Shown piece after piece: positions 1-10,435 of a stretch of 64,000 bases of DNA; position 1 is the first letter of the stretch, and every line of letters begins with the position of its first letter. The stretch spans positions 11,068,001-11,132,000 of the forward strand of contig CATNEN010000039.1 of NCBI GenBank assembly GCA_950097015.1, in the 5' to 3' direction. The notes under the pieces are model-generated. The model searched no databases. It was not told the DNA's origin and worked only from the letters and a program-made list of their open reading frames with translations. The DNA is from Macrostomum hystrix. Lineage: Eukaryota > Platyhelminthes > Macrostomidae. A program made the translations under genes and the position numbers.

Positions 1-454
1 CTATGAGAGCTACATTTGCATTTCTCACAACCGATGGCATGTGTTGTCCAGTGTGCATTGTGGAGGATTGCACTAGGCCTAGCCTTCAACATGGCTTGAG
101 TTTGTCTTACTCACACTGTGTCTGGCATGAGCTCACCCGTACTCAATTTTGCCACTGAGCTCCCCCCGCCAGTGCATCCTGTAGCGATCGATAACTGGTA
201 CCGGTGCTGAAACAATGGGCGCGCACGTACAATGCCATTGTGGGAAGGGGATAATTTTAAGCAACTGATGGCGTGGAAGAAAGACAGACAACGGTGGCAG
301 GAGGGTACAGTGGTACAGTCGCTGTGTTATGACTCTCCTAGGCAATCTCGCACGGCCCCCATAGCCCGATGCAGCAGCAGCAGCAGCAGAAAAATTATTT
401 TTTAAGCCTAATGCTTTTCTGCTAGTGTCGTGCCAATTTTTTCCCAGCACTGAA
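1..454. other. Left edge, no gene seen
   Basis: This stretch is unique-looking sequence with one short CAG/CTG run near 370-387. A minus-strand open frame (133-498) is low-complexity, resembles no family I know and runs into the SINE, so I do not call it a gene. Confidence 0.5.
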
Positions 455-670
455 ATTTCACATAATTTGAATAATGACTGCAGGAGGGCTGCAAGCATAT
501 TTTATAGCGATGGTAGACACGCTGCCAGCGAGGAGACAGTTCCGCTGACTCCTGAGCACACAACCACACAGGTGTGTATACATCTGACCTGACTTTCTCA
601 TCGTCAGGCAGAGTACACTCTCACTGTGCCTTGGAGTGAGAGTCCCCTAAGCCCTCTCTCTGCGGTTGCG
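455..670 (-). repeat. SINE family copy 1 (core and tail; head lost)
   Basis: It shares blocks with the SINE at 27125-27490: GAGGGCTGC, GCCAGCGAGGAG, CGCTGACTCCTGAGC, CACACAGGTGTGTA and TCATCGTCA, in the same order. The tRNA-like head expected on the right is absent; the 14-bp tandem array starts about 70 bp further on. The strand is inferred from the better copies, whose head reads on the minus strand. Confidence 0.65.
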
Positions 671-737
671 CTCTAAAGTGTTAAATCCGTTAAATCCGTT
701 TATTATTATTGATATTTGATAATCTACTTAGTTGAGG

Positions 738-2150
738 CATGAGAGTGAGAGTATGAGAGTGAAAGCATGAGAGTGAGATTTTGAGAGTAAGAGTATGAGA
801 GTGAGAGGATGAGAGTGAGAGGATGAGAGTGAGAGGATGCGAGTGAGAGTATGAGAGTGAGAGCATGAGAGTGAGAGGATGAGAGTGAGAGCATGAGAGT
901 GAGAGGATGAGAGTGAGAGTATGAGAGTGAGAGCATGAGAGTGAGAGTATGAGAGTGAGAGCATGAGAGTGAGAGGATGAGAGTGAAAGCATGAGAGTGA
1001 GAGGATGAGAGTGGAAGCATGAGAGTGAGAGGATGAGAGTGAGAGCATGAGAGTGAGAGTATGAGAGTAAGAGCATGAGAGTGAGAGTATGAGAGTAAGA
1101 GCATGAGAGTGAGAGTATGAGAGTAAGAGCATGAGAGTGAGAGCATGAGAGTGAGAGCATGAGAGTGAGAGCATGAGAGTGAGAGTATGAGAGTGAGAGC
1201 ATGAGAGTGAGAGCATGAGAGTGAGAGCATGAGAGTGAGAGCATGAGAGTGAGAGTATGAGAGTGAGAGCATGAGAGTGAGAGGATGAGAGTGAGAGGAT
1301 GAGAGTGAGAGGATGAGAGTGAGAGGATGAGAGTGAGAGGATGAGAGTGAGAGGATGAGAGTGAGAGGATGAGAGTGAGAGCATGAGAGTGAAAGCATGA
1401 GAGTGAGAGGATGAGAGTGAGAGGATGAGAGTGAGAGGATGAGAGTGAGAGCATGAGAGTGAGAGGATGAGAGTGAGAGGATGAGAGTGAGAGGATGAGA
1501 GTGAGAGGATGCGAGTGAGAGTATGAGAGTGAGAGGATGAGAGTGAGATGATGAGAGTGAGAGCATGAGAGTGAGAGCATGAGATTAAGAGCATGAGAGT
1601 GAGATGATGAGAGTGAGAGCATGAGAGTGAGAGCATGAGAGTGAGAGCATGAGAGTGAGAGCATGAGATTGAGAGCATGAGAGTGAGATGATGAGAGTGA
1701 GAGCATGAGAGTGAGAGCATGAGAGTGAGAGTATGAGAGTAAGAGCATGAGAGTGAGAGTATGAGAGTAAGAGCATGAGAGTGAGAGTATGAGAGTAAGA
1801 GCATGAGAGTGAGAGTATGAGAGTAAGAGCATGAGAGTGAGAGTATGAGAGTAAGAGCATGAGAGTGAGAGCATGAGAGTGAGAGCATGAGAGTGAGAGC
1901 ATGAGAGTGAGAGTATGAGAGTGAGAGCATGAGAGTGAGAGCATGAGAGTGAGAGCATGAGAGTGAGAGCATGAGAGTGAGAGTATGAGAGTGAGAGCAT
2001 GAGAGTGAGAGCATGAGAGTGAGAGCATGAGAGTGAGAGCATGAGAGTGAGAGCATGAGAGTGAGAGTATGAGAGTGAGAGCATGAGAGTGAGAGCATGA
2101 GAGTGAGAGCATGAGAGTGAGAGTATGAGAGTGAGAGCATGAGAATAAGT
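738..2150. repeat. Minisatellite, 14-bp unit, about 100 copies
   Basis: The unit is GAGAGTGAGAGCAT with variants at the two bases before AT (GC, GT, GG). Because 14 is not a multiple of three and the reverse complement lacks stops, all three minus frames stay open with the same 14-residue His/Ser/Leu-rich peptide, which explains four long spurious open frames. The right boundary is near 2150, where ATGAGAATAAGTTCATGAGAG degenerates. Confidence 0.97.
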
Positions 2151-2159
2151 TCATGAGAG

Positions 2160-3730
2160 TCCGGGCAAGGCAGGTGAGCACAGATGAATTGAATGACACG
2201 GAGAGGTGAAAGGAAGCATTAGCTGCAGCTGCTGAGGTTAAGCTGAGTCAGTCCCTGTGTCGCAGGTGCAAATTTGTGAGCAAGCTAATTTGAGTGAGGC
2301 CCCATGAGCATTTTCAGCGCTCAGATACGCGCTGAATCAGCAAGGCAGCATTCTAATCCAATGACTAACAAACAGCAGGCTTGAAAACCCACCTTGGCAT
2401 GGCAAGCAACAGCCGCCAGCGACATTGCAGACGTTTGCAAGCTGAAAAATAAATGCATCGCCAAAATTTTGCTCCCTTCCCAGGACCCGCGGCCATTGTT
2501 CTTCTGATGGCGCAGTTTGCAAAACAACTGCAGCAGCAGCAGCGGCAGCAGCAGCGGTGAGGGAGACAGCGCAACATTGCGCACGTTAAAGAAAAACGAG
2601 AGGAACAGAACTGACGTGTTCCCCATCCAATTCTCTTCCCCTGCTTTCTCTCTTCGCCTCCCGCCTTGTTCAGATGAGCAGAGTGCGGAGAGGAAGGGCC
2701 TAGCTTTGCCATACACCTATTTCTCCTTCTCCCGCTCTCATTCTCTTTCATTTCATCCCAAAAATCCATCTGGCTCTTCCCTCCTCCCGCCTTCAATACC
2801 CGGAACACGGAGGCTGGGGTGGCTGTCCCAGGTGAAGGGACTCGCCCATTTTTCTCCTCACAAAACTCAATGACTCGTGGGGCACGTGGGGAGTGAGCAG
2901 AGCGAGAGGGGTCGGGAAAATGAGAGGGCCGGTGCAAGTATCGATCCATCAAAAACAGCGGGGAATATGTCTAAAGTCGTGTTGTGTGTGCGCGACTGCG
3001 TGTGTTGAAGCTGAATGCGCGTCTCAAAATGGAGACACATCGGCCACCCCCCGATTTGATTTCATTGCTTGCGAATGCTTAAAAATTTTCTAACCGGTTG
3101 TAGCAAATCCGTCCCGTATCACAGCTTCACATTTCTTCCCCGTCCCACTAATTCCCATCCTTCATTACTAGCTTCCTTTTCGAATATTATGTAAGCTAAT
3201 AATATTCCATTGCCGTTCTCTCCGACAATCACTCGTAGAGTTTTCTAGCCCATACAACAATAACGTAGACAATTTGGCCTCTATAAACTGCAGTTTCCTA
3301 CTCATGCCATCTGTTCTCCAATTCTGTTCTACCTTTGCTTGCTATAACAATGGGATGACTATGCCCTGTGCCTTGCGCATACACGTCGGCGCGCATGTGG
3401 GACCGAGAACGGGAATATTCCTACGCCATTCTCTCCTCCCATTATCCCAAGCACAACATCCCCAGTCATACTCATGCCAAAACTCCGCATAGGTAGATCG
3501 CCTCCCCTCCTATACCCTCCCATCCCTCTCTCCTCTCCCCTTCCACCTGTGTCCCAACGGCAAAGCGTTGCCACACCTGGGCCACATGGGCCCTCGATTG
3601 CGTGGGCCACAACCACCCCTCCATTCTCCCCATTCCCCATCGCCCCTTTCGCCTGCTCCCATCTCCCCCCCACCCGTTCTGGCATTGGGGTGGGTTTGGG
3701 AAGGGAGTTTGAGAACACCTGGACGGATTT
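2160..3730. other. Intergenic, C/T-rich, no gene supported
   Basis: The region holds a CAG cluster (2528-2558), pyrimidine-rich tracts and a proline-rich low-complexity stretch (3480-3700). Several overlapping open frames of 60-195 residues occur on both strands, but none shows a recognisable domain or clear splice context. Confidence 0.5.
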
Positions 3731-3810
3731 CATTGGCTAGCAGAGACTCACTCACGGGGGGGTTCTGAGTGAGGCGGCTGGAGATGAGGGGTCTGAGCTC
3801 CTGTATAAAA
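3731..3810 (+). promoter_or_regulatory. Candidate core promoter: inverted CCAAT and TATA box
   Basis: ATTGG (inverted CCAAT) lies at 3732-3736 and TATAAAA at 3804-3810, about 70 bp apart, a spacing usual for animal core promoters. Initiation would fall near 3835. The next supportable downstream signal is the ATG-containing candidate first exon ending in a perfect donor at 3976. No transcript data can be read from sequence, so the call rests on motif arrangement. Confidence 0.45.
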
Positions 3811-3887
3811 TGAACGAATAATGGCGGGCGGACTCAGACGGCAAGAGCAGGATCCAGAGCGCGCTGTCACTCTTTAGCAGGGCGGCA

Positions 3888-3976
3888 ATGCGTCCGCCAT
3901 ATTATTCTCAGCCTTTCAAACCCACTCAGGTCTGCTCAAACCATTGCAAACAGCTTCTCAATGACGGAAGCTCAAG
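3888..3976 (+). CDS. Candidate first coding exon of an unidentified gene
   Basis: Downstream of the TATA box an ATG at 3888 opens 29 codons plus two bases and ends at CAAG|GTAAGT, a consensus 5' splice site (3976/3977). A second ATG in another frame at 3961 would give only five codons before the same donor. The predicted peptide has no known motif. I found no convincing downstream exon, so the gene would need a long first intron or the exon may be non-coding. It is kept because promoter, start and donor line up in order and spacing. Confidence 0.3.
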
Positions 3977-4749
3977 GTAAGTCTACTCAACTGCGCTAGG
4001 GTTTCGCTAGACCTGGAAGACTAGTGATTTGTTGTCCCGATACCGGCAATGCCGAGTCGCTTCTGCTGTTGCTCATCTCAGCCAGCAGCCAAAGCCGGAG
4101 CTGCAGCGAATGACAGCCAGCCAGACTGTCAGAAATTTGCTGCAGTGACCTGCTTGGCTTTTTGGCCAGAGAAGCTCGCAGAGCTAACAACCGATTGACA
4201 ACCTGTCACTGGCTTCCACGTCGCGAACCCTCAATCAACGATTAATTGAGCTGCTAGTTTTAGCCACTTACTAATACGACCGTAATAATCAAACCAGTGC
4301 TTGCTATGAAATACACGATTTAAACGTCAATGTGCAATTTCAGCATGGACAGGTCATGCAAAAACCTGCTTTTGTTCGCGTATTTTTATCTAATTTTTTT
4401 CTAATTTTTCTTTTTCTTACTGGTGCGTTAAACAAGCATTCAGACAGGCTCATAAAAAAGACTGAATTGAACAACGAAAAGTAAAAAATCTAGATAAAAT
4501 GTATGAAGTTTGCACTCAACACTACCAACAGTAGCTATTGAAAAAATTAATTCAACTGAAGGAAAATCACGAACATTTTAATTTAATTAAACAAAAATTT
4601 AACAGTCGACTGAGTTAAGCGACCATGAGTTTAGATTAAGCTTAAATAATCGTGAATTACAATTGAGCAATATTCAATATTAGCGGTGTGCTTCGTGTGT
4701 TGAATGTTAGCTACATCTGTTAAAGGACTACTTAATAATAATAGTAATA
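3977..4749. other. A/T-rich intergenic or intronic sequence
   Basis: No open frame of note is present. If the exon ending at 3976 is real, this is the start of its intron. Nothing else is recognised. Confidence 0.5.
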
Positions 4750-4905
4750 TTTGCAGGATGACTGTAGCCAAAGCGACACCATTTATGAGCTCATAGGCTC
4801 ACAGATACTGTAAGCAGGCATGCGCTCACACAGGTGTGTACAAATGATGCCCTGACTTTCTCATTGAAAACCCATTGTCACACCGCCAAAATACTACCGC
4901 AGTGT
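4750..4905 (-). repeat. SINE family copy 2 (diverged core)
   Basis: It carries the core signature GCTCACACAGGTGTGTACA followed by CCTGACTTTCTCAT, as in copies 1 and 4. The rest is diverged and the tRNA-like head is not visible. A tandem array starts about 360 bp to the right. Confidence 0.55.
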
Positions 4906-5267
4906 ATGACAATTATTGGTCCTTGAATCTGTGACGAATAGGAGACTAAAAGTTTTACATTCTACAATTCCTACATAATTCTGCTGCTTACCATTTAGTC
5001 GGTAATTATTGTGCTTACCTGTCTATACTGCTTATAAACAGAACCTGCATATTTACGTAGGTACATGTACATTTCCATACATATCAGTACCGGTTGGCCG
5101 GACAACTTGCATCCAACCTGTCATTCGGACCACTATTCTACCGTAGTTTAAATATGTCAAAAAGCAAAGCTACTGTTCAAACAACATTCTCCAACCAGTA
5201 ACATATTATTGATAACTTAATCTGCTAAAGCATAGAAAGTAGGAAGCATAAAAAATCCTACCTTTGA

Positions 5268-6345
5268 ATTAGTCCACTATCCTGACTGCTAATAGTCCAC
5301 TATCCCACCTGCAAATAGTCCACTATCCTGACTGCTAATAGTCCACTATCCCACCTGCAAATTGTCCACTATCCCACCTGCAAATAGTCCACTATCCCAC
5401 CTGCAAATTGTCCACTATCCCACCTGCAAATAGTCCACTATCCTGACTGCTAATAGTCCAATATCCCACCTGCAAATAGTCCACTATCCAACCGGTTAAT
5501 TAGTCCCGATCCTACTTCTAAATTAGTCCACTAATCCTACCTGTATATTAGTCCACTAATCCTACTTATAGATTATTCCACTAATCCTACCTGTAAATTA
5601 GTCCACTAATCCTACCTGTAAATTAGTCGACTAATCCTACCTGTAAATTAGTCCACTAATCCTACCTGTAAATTAGTCCACTAATCCTACCTGTAAATTA
5701 GTCCACTAATCCTACCTGTAAATTAGTCCACTAATCCTACCTGTAAATTAGTCCACTAATCCTACCTGTAAATTAGTCCACTAATCCTACCTGTAAATTA
5801 GTCCACTAATCCTACCTGTAAATTAGTCCACTAATCCTACCTGTAAATTAGTCCACTAATCCTACCTGTAAATTAGTCCACTAATCCTACCTGTAAATTA
5901 GTCCACTAATCCTACCTGTAAATTAGTCCACTAATCCTACCTGTAAATTAGTCCACTAATCCTACCTGTAAATTAGTCGACTAATCCTACCTGTAAATTA
6001 GTCCACTAATCCTACCTGTAAATTAGTCCACTAATCCTACCTGTAAATTAGTCCACTAATCCTACCTGTAAATTAGTCCACTAATCCTACCTGTAAATTA
6101 GTCCACTAATCCTACCTGTAAATTAGTCCACTAATCCTACCTGTAAATTAGTCCACTAATCCTACCTGTAAATTAGTCCACTAATCCTACCTGTAAATTA
6201 GTCCACTAATCCTATCTGTAAATTAGTCCACTAATCCTACCTGTAAATTAGTCCACTAATCCTACCTGTAAATTAGTCCACTAATCCTACCTGTAAATTA
6301 GTCCACTAATCCTACCTGTAAATTAGCTCACTATCCGATCTGCTA
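5268..6345. repeat. Minisatellite, 25-bp unit, with a diverged 23-bp flank
   Basis: The main array (about 5510-6330) repeats a 25-bp unit containing CTAATCCTACCTGTAAATTA followed by GTCCA, nearly without variation. The left 240 bp use a related but distinct 23-bp unit (CTATCCCACCTGCAAATAGT plus CCA, alternating with a CTGACTGCTAAT variant). This looks like one ancestral motif that expanded twice, with the 25-bp form homogenised more recently. Confidence 0.97.
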
Positions 6346-8018
6346 ATAATCCACTATCCTAAATGTCAGTTTGCTTACCTATACAACAATCAACACTTTA
6401 GTACCAGTTATAAACAACTGGTACTTTAGCTAGAAAATGTAATTTAAAGGGCCATTATGTATCAATGTAAATAAATATTTTACTGCATCCAAGTCATACG
6501 TACTAAATTAGACAATGTCTCTAGGGCACTACTGTCAATAGACTGAATTGTAAATTGTTTAAATAACCAGAAATGAGTCATTCATGATTTCAGAACGTTT
6601 TCACAATTGAAATTTCTTTGTTTCAAAAAATTGCAGCCGCCAAATTCATATTTATTTATTGATTTTCTTATCTCAACTCTTTCAGGATCAGCAAAAACAC
6701 GGGGCCGAAAGCAGAAAAATATGCATCTGTTTGGGCTGTTGTGTGTGTATGAGTCAGAGCAGCAGAGTCTGAAAGCTAGAAAACACTCAAACAGAATGAA
6801 ATTGAAATGAGAGTGACACACGCGAAGGCCAGACAGGTGAGTGTGCGAAAGCGTCAGCGGGGAGAAAATAGCTGGAACAGACACAAATTATGCTTTTTCT
6901 ATTTTATGTTTGCATTAAAAATATACAATCATGCGTACAGTTAGTTACTAGCTATTAAATACGGACAATGTAACTTGCAATTGAACAGTTAAAACTGCAG
7001 CCACAGGGCGAATAATGCATTAGCAACTGCTTTGAAACAGATTTAAAACAACAATCAATAATATATAAATACACTTATATAAACTGTTAAAACAATACAG
7101 AAAGATACCGAGGGTATATCCTATACAGTCCTATACAATCTAAGCTATGAACGAATGCAAACAATTTGATTATCTAGTTACATGGTGGTAGCGTTGGTGA
7201 CAATGCTTAGTTTATTCACAGGATTGGATGGAGCTCATAGCCTTTGTAAAGTACAATTAACTTAATTATCTATTTAGTAAACTGCACCAGAATATATAAA
7301 ATCTGGGAGTTTGCGGAATCGAACCACTAACTACACGTTGGTAACTTGTGCGCGCGAATTTTGCATCAATGGCGTGGGAATAATGGAATAAAAACAGCAC
7401 AGCACGCTTCTGTCAGGCCCTGCTTCTGCGCTCATTGTTCACAGACATCTGCCTGATTATTTTCTGCAAGCATTACGAAACACACAGGCAAACAGAGAGT
7501 TGCTGATTTGCCAGCCTTCAAAGTGTTTTGCTTTTGCAGTCTGTACAATCAGAAATCTGCTAACAACGCGGACTGCAATGGGATTGCTAATTAGAGGAAT
7601 TTAGGGTATTCAATGAGACAACAAGCTGGATACTAATGGGAGTCAAGTAGGTGCTCACTTTCAAGTCTACACAAGCTGGTTGGTTGTCAGTTCTCACAGA
7701 AAGTCGAGCTCAACTAAAACTTGAACTTCAAGAAAGTTTGAAAATTGAGAAACAAAAATAAAACATGGCTAAAATGGTGCGACAGAAAGTTAATTGAATC
7801 TGCAGATCAGAACAGTCAGTTCAGAATTTCATCCAGCAAGCAGTATTAAACAGACTGGCATGTGTAAATCCCAATTATCCTGCCTTAAATATTTTTAGAT
7901 TTTTAAATTAGTGCCAAATGAGAATAGCATAACAAATGAATAATGGCAGGTAATAAGGAGTTGCAGTCCAGCCTATTTAAAAAATGAGATGAAACTGCAA
8001 TTCACAGAAACAGATTCG
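6346..8018. other. A/T-rich intergenic region downstream of the IER-like gene
   Basis: No gene is supported. A perfect box-B-like GGTTCGATTCC is present on the minus strand at about 7314-7324, but there is no matching box A or tRNA fold, so I read it as a relic of a tRNA-derived repeat. The 3' UTR of the gene at 8019-8936 should start here on the minus strand; I see no clear AATAAA. Confidence 0.45.
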
Positions 8019-8936
8019 CTAGGCGAATGACAGACACTCGGGCCCAGCTGAACAGAAGCCAATACCGAAATTGCCGAAACCGAAACCGAATGCCGAGGTG
8101 GATGCGCCCGATGAAGTCGAGGCCACCTGCTGTCGGCAGCTGCTGCCCCAGACAGACATTGTCAGGTCCAGGAACGATGCCTGCAGGTTGCGCAGGCCGC
8201 TGCTGTCGCCGATCTCCGCAGACGTCGCCGAAGCCGCGGCTGCCGACTCCTCGATGCAGTCATCTTCGTCTTCAGATGACACACTCTGCCGGGTTCGCTT
8301 CGGATGAGGACTGACTGGCTGCTTTCTCTTGCGAGACAACTGCTGCGACGGCTGCTGCTGCTGTGGAGGCTGCGGTGATGGCGGCTCGTCGAGGTCTAGG
8401 ATTGAAAACTCTACCGAGGACATCACAATGGCATCGGCGCTGGCGCTCAGAGCGTCGTCGTCGGCGTCGTTGTGTTCCCCGTCGCGAATGTTCAATTGAT
8501 TGTCAGTCACACCGATGCTGTCAACCAGGCCGATGGATAGGCTGCTACTGCACCGGCTCTCTTCTGAGGCAGAGCAGTAGCCAAAAGCAGACTCCGACTG
8601 TGACTCAAGCGGCTCCTGCTGATGTTGAAGCAGCCGATTCGGAGAGGCGCAGCCGTAGCCAGTTGGTGGCAGCATCTGCGGCCGGGCCTCTAGGAACTCA
8701 AGCGCTCGCTCGTGCAGCATACCAGCCCGGGCCTTGCTCATGGCGCTGGCTATAAGTAGGGTCCGGCGCAGATCGTTCTGCTGCCTGCGACGTCGTTGCC
8801 CGCTAGAGCTAGCCGGTGACAGCTTATTGATGGACCACTGTAGGATTTTGGCATAGGCCGGCTGCTCTTCCTCCGACTCATATTCCGCTGCGTCGTCAAC
8901 AAAATGCGAATGATGCTGCTGGCTGCTGCTGTACAT
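8019..8936 (-). CDS. IER/SERTA-like nuclear regulatory protein
   Basis: This is an uninterrupted 305-codon frame with no intron. Residues 29-73 (KILQWSINKL, then LRRTLLIASAMSKARAGML) fit the N-terminal motif of immediate-early-response (IER2/IER5) proteins without gaps over the last 19 residues; the LRRTLLIA part also fits a SERTA motif. A basic cluster at 202-216 (RKRK...KRTR) is a likely bipartite nuclear signal, followed by an acidic run (221-230). FSILDLDEPP (177-186) looks like an acidic activation segment. Known IER proteins are short-lived nuclear regulators induced by serum and growth factors. The ATG at 8936 is the first in frame behind a well-formed promoter (9133-9252). Low-complexity Gln and Ser runs make weak homology risky; the family call is tentative, but the gene itself is likely real. 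Confidence 0.55.
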   Translation of the reverse strand: MYSSSQQHHSHFVDDAAEYESEEEQPAYAKILQWSINKLSPASSSGQRRRRQQNDLRRTLLIASAMSKARAGMLHERALEFLEARPQMLPPTGYGCASPNRLLQHQQEPLESQSESAFGYCSASEESRCSSSLSIGLVDSIGVTDNQLNIRDGEHNDADDDALSASADAIVMSSVEFSILDLDEPPSPQPPQQQQPSQQLSRKRKQPVSPHPKRTRQSVSSEDEDDCIEESAAAASATSAEIGDSSGLRNLQASFLDLTMSVWGSSCRQQVASTSSGASTSAFGFGFGNFGIGFCSAGPECLSFA

Positions 8937-9132
8937 TTCTGCTGTCGACTGAGGAATTTACACATGCGAAGCTGGTAATGACTTTGTACAGAAAGAGACG
9001 TAGGCAGATTGATTGCTAAAGCCGTCTTTTTCAGTTTTTTTGTTTTTTTAATATAGAAATGAAAGGACGGGCATGCGCCCTGAGTAACACTCCTCCCGAT
9101 GAAATGCGCTAGCTGTGTGGGTTTGGGCTTGA

Positions 9133-9252
9133 GAGAGGCCAAATTTGTCAAGCCTTATCTGGCTTTATAGCAAAGCTCTCCCTCTCCCTTATCTGGGTCT
9201 GGGGTGTGGGGTGGCTCACACCAGGGTCTCTTATTGGATGATCTATTTTTAG
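9133..9252 (-). promoter_or_regulatory. Compact promoter of the IER-like gene with CArG-like and MEF2-like sites
   Basis: Read on the minus strand, in order of transcription: a MEF2-type CTATTTTTAG (9243-9252), CCAAT (9233-9237), a CArG-like CCTTATCTGG (9187-9196), TATAAAG (9164-9170), a second CCTTATCTGG (9153-9162) and CCAAATTTGT (9139-9148). The CArG-like sites each depart from CC(A/T)6GG at one position. Initiation would fall near 9135, giving a 5' UTR of about 200 bases. In animals SRF acts at CArG boxes of immediate-early genes, including IER2, so the arrangement fits the product. Binding is inferred. Confidence 0.5.
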
Positions 9253-10435
9253 CCGCTCAGTCCGCTGCCTTCCATACAAAAAGCTTGGCTTGAGGTGGCA
9301 AGAGGGTAGAGTAAAGGCTTCGATTTTCTTAGCGCAAGCCTACCCCAACTGTGCACCACCCCCTCCGGTCCCGTACATTCCCTGCGTACTAATTTCGCTG
9401 TGTGAGTCCTTAGTTGGAAGTGGATTTCCCCACCCCTGCAAACACTGGGCGTCCATATACAAAACTAGAAGGCCTTCAATGTACATTGCATGCACTACAC
9501 TCACCTAGGAAAATGGCTTGCCGTCCTAGCAACTTGCAAAACACAAAGCAAAAAGCACCCCCACTAAGTGGATGCAATCTGGGGCCACTTTTCAGAGTCC
9601 CACCCAAACGTGCGTCATCTTTTCTACATGGAGAAACGGATACGATGCTTTTGGGCAGTGAATAGATGACATTGTAAAATATAATAAAGGAAAATCGTCC
9701 CTTAGGATTTTTAGTTTACGAGATCTGCCCCCAACGAATTATGTCAGCAGACTGATGAATCACGCATTCAATATACGATCGCCTTCGATAAGATAAGAAT
9801 TATCGCTTGGAACTAAAAGCAATACATGTGGGAACCAAGTTACTGCCTCTTCTTCCCTCTGGGCCTTGCCTTCTGAGGCTGTAGCATATCAAATATGGCG
9901 CGTCAGCGATATGATGCGCGATACCCTCACTAATCCTCACTAGCCCCCGAACTCCGCTCGCGCACAAATATTTGCAAGGGCACAGTCTCCAGCAAACTTG
10001 TGTGAAGCTTTGAAGAGCCTCAATTTGGTTGCGGCAATAAATTTTCTGTAGCTGAAAATTATTTCACAGTTCTCTCTCTCTCTCACGCGCACGGGCCAGG
10101 GGCCCAGAAAACAGTGACGAAAGCAGAAAATATAGTTAGCTTACCTTGCAGCTCGAAGGCGCTGGGCAAGTTACAGTACGAAACAAAGAATATGCTTAGC
10201 TTGCAACCCTGCACATTTTGTTAGGGTTAAACGAACAACAAGCAGACTAGGGCAGTTTCTGACACTCCTCTCTCAAGACAGCGAATAAATTAAAAGATAG
10301 AGTATATTCCAGTACCCCTTCAGTTCGCAAGAAACCTTTCTTCTATTGCGCTCCATTTATAATTAATTGGCGACTCAACTCTCGCTAAAACCATGCTTTC
10401 TCTGTCCTCTCTCATGTGACTCACCCCTGTTCTCT
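9253..10435. other. Intergenic, no gene supported
   Basis: Short open frames only. There is a small CT microsatellite near 10072-10085. Nothing else is recognised. Confidence 0.5.

Noticed and set aside
133-498. 121-codon minus-strand frame at the left edge
   Set aside because: Low-complexity Ala run from a CAG tract and overlap with a SINE; no homology seen.
690-2199. Long His/Ser/Leu-rich open frames on the minus strand
   Set aside because: They are translations of the 14-bp array in every frame; the peptide is the same in all three and has no flanking coding sequence.
7310-7390. tRNA gene suggested by a perfect box B
   Set aside because: No box A at the right distance and no cloverleaf can be drawn.
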